Position numbers and translations under genes: made by a program. Below, piece by piece: positions 62,788-64,000 of a stretch of 64,000 nt of DNA. The stretch is from the NCBI GenBank assembly GCA_037355855.1, contig CM074766.1, positions 434,001 through 498,000 of the forward strand, given 5' to 3'. The stretch comes from Pseudo-nitzschia pungens (taxonomy: Eukaryota; Bacillariophyta; Bacillariophyceae; Bacillariales; Bacillariaceae). The notes below the pieces were generated by a model. That model did no database searches, was not told where the DNA came from, and saw only the letters and a program-made list of their open reading frames with translations. How positions within the stretch are numbered: position 1 is the stretch's first letter; every line of letters begins with the position of its first letter.

Positions 62788-64000
62788 CTATCGTTTATAC
62801 TCATCCATAAATTCTTCGAATTCTTTATCAACACTTTCTTCGCTCTCAGAATCATTATCGCTGCTCGAATCATCGCTGCTCGAATCATCGCTTTTTTCCT
62901 TGTGGCTGGATTCATCTTTTTCGTCGTTACTGTCGTCATCAGATTCCCAGTCTTCATCACTATTGGAGTCAACAGAATCGGTCACCGCACGGCTTTTGGG
63001 TTCCAGTGGTATTAGTTTTCCACCTTCCTCGTCGTCATCCGTGAACTCGTCCTCGCTTTCATCACTTTCGCTGCTATCATCATTCTCTTCTTGTTTTCTC
63101 TTCCTATACCATATGTAGAATGGAACGCATGTACAGCATGGAATAAACATCAACAACAAAAAGAGGAGCCACAATTTATTCCATCCCTCATGCTCAATAA
63201 TGCCGCCTTCCGCAAGGATCATATCTTTTTCATCACCTATCACACTGACAACGATGTCGAATCGGTAGCAGTTGGCTCCGACACATCCATCTACAGTCAT
63301 TAGATCTTCCCCAACAAACTTTGGTGGAGGTGTGTATATAATGCGGGATCCCACCAGTCTCGCTGTGCCGCGAGGACGAAAGACAATTGTAAGTGAACGA
63401 TAATCCGTTCCGATTTCGATTTCATAATCAACGACAGTCCAACGGTATAAATCCGTCCCGTGTTTGATTGGAGTCGCCGTAGGCGCCGACGTTCCGAATT
63501 TCTCAAGATTTTCATCGATGACGTACAAATCGAAGTCGCCCACCCCTTCCTGCCCATGGACAAATAGGAAGTAATCCTTCTGGATTTCCGTCATGAAACG
63601 AAAGTTGCTATTAGAGGTCGATGTTTGCAGCTGGCGTTGTTTCGAACCGGACAACGAGCAATAGTTGTCAAAGAATGTGGCTCCTGTGATGCATTGAAGA
63701 TTATCACAGTCTCCCGCAAAGACAGATACTGATACATCAAAGTCTTCGACATCTTTATCACAAGCTGATATTGTAAAGGGTTGTCCCGTCCCCTTGAATG
63801 TATACCACAGCCCAGGATTTGTGATCTCTACGCCGCATGATGATTCTTGAATTGCAGCATGCGTTGAATCTTGCGTCGATCCTTGAATGCGGCTTCCGTC
63901 GGTTTTTATGGAACGAGCTTGAGAACAAAATTCGTTGCTCTCGATGACATCAAATTGATTCTGAGTCAATGAGAAGTTGCCCATGTTGTCCGAGGATCCT
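62788..64000 (-). CDS. Type I membrane protein with PPC-like ectodomain and acidic tail, 3' part
   Basis: The frame is still open at base 64000, so the N-terminus is outside the window; the Met at 63984 is probably internal. The visible 400 residues begin with an extracellular region whose SSCGVEITNPGLWYTFKGTG ... ISACDKDVEDFDVSVSVFAG ... CDNLQCITG pattern resembles bacterial-type pre-peptidase C-terminal (PPC) beta-sandwich domains, which bind polymers or help in secretion. A second beta-rich stretch follows (SLTIVFRPRGTARLVGSRII), with a Cys pair (GCVGANCYRFDIVV). One membrane helix lies at about visible residues 270-292 (WLLFLLLMFIPCCTCVPFYI) and is followed by a basic stop-transfer. The cytoplasmic tail of about 100 residues is almost entirely Ser, Asp and Glu with Lys. 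Tail composition suggests phosphorylation by acidophilic kinases. Function is unknown. Confidence 0.7.
   Translation of the reverse strand, partial: GSSDNMGNFSLTQNQFDVIESNEFCSQARSIKTDGSRIQGSTQDSTHAAIQESSCGVEITNPGLWYTFKGTGQPFTISACDKDVEDFDVSVSVFAGDCDNLQCITGATFFDNYCSLSGSKQRQLQTSTSNSNFRFMTEIQKDYFLFVHGQEGVGDFDLYVIDENLEKFGTSAPTATPIKHGTDLYRWTVVDYEIEIGTDYRSLTIVFRPRGTARLVGSRIIYTPPPKFVGEDLMTVDGCVGANCYRFDIVVSVIGDEKDMILAEGGIIEHEGWNKLWLLFLLLMFIPCCTCVPFYIWYRKRKQEENDDSSESDESEDEFTDDDEEGGKLIPLEPKSRAVTDSVDSNSDEDWESDDDSNDEKDESSHKEKSDDSSSDDSSSDNDSESEESVDKEFEEFMDEYKR

Overview
The window is 64 kb of eukaryotic nuclear DNA, most likely from a diatom or a close stramenopile relative. Several things point there: large genes with few short GT-AG introns, a giant secreted protein built of P-S-x-S and G-S-P-T repeats of the kind found in diatom walls and adhesives, plant- and algal-type lipid hydrolases, and Golgi glycosyltransferase and methyltransferase families common in algae. 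There is no bacterial operon structure, and I saw no CRISPR array or tRNA. The species is inference only.

Layout. 0-13 kb: the 3' part of a ubiquilin gene (+); a GC-rich stretch of uncertain coding status; an organelle-type two-helix membrane protein (-); a type II rhamnosyltransferase-like glycosyltransferase (+); a Methyltransf_32-type methyltransferase (-). 12-19 kb: a four-helix membrane protein (+); a gene resembling peptidase S51 that has lost its nucleophile serine (+); a decayed coding stretch (-); a disordered acidic protein (+). 21-31 kb: an SDP1/Tgl-like patatin triacylglycerol lipase with an EF-hand (+), an alpha/beta hydrolase with two 3' frameshifts (+), and an AAAP amino-acid transporter (+). 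32-50 kb: a small secreted Cys-rich protein (+) followed by a 61-bp tandem repeat; the splicing factor SF3B3 (-); a PUB-domain protein (+); a Methyltransf_22/METTL24-like type II protein (-); a PHD-HMG-bromodomain-SET histone methyltransferase (-). 54-64 kb: a 2,740-residue secreted repeat protein (+), facing the 3' part of a type I membrane protein gene (-).

The genes do not form one pathway. They mix housekeeping functions (proteostasis, splicing, chromatin), lipid turnover, secretory-pathway glycan or protein modification, and cell-surface proteins. Between them lie AT-rich spacers with a grammar of their own: GTAAG/CTTAC inverted-repeat motifs, GTAC-rich words, ACTAGT/AGTACT self-complementary repeats and pentanucleotide microsatellites next to transcript ends.

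The strongest leads for new biology are the recurrent GTAAGGTTAC-type motif confined to spacers; the giant repeat protein with an almost identical 847-bp internal duplication; a perfect 25-bp inverted repeat at 53.1 kb; and the 61-bp palindrome-bearing tandem repeat behind the secreted Cys-rich gene. Intron borders were read by eye from splice sites and frame continuity and were not checked against transcripts.
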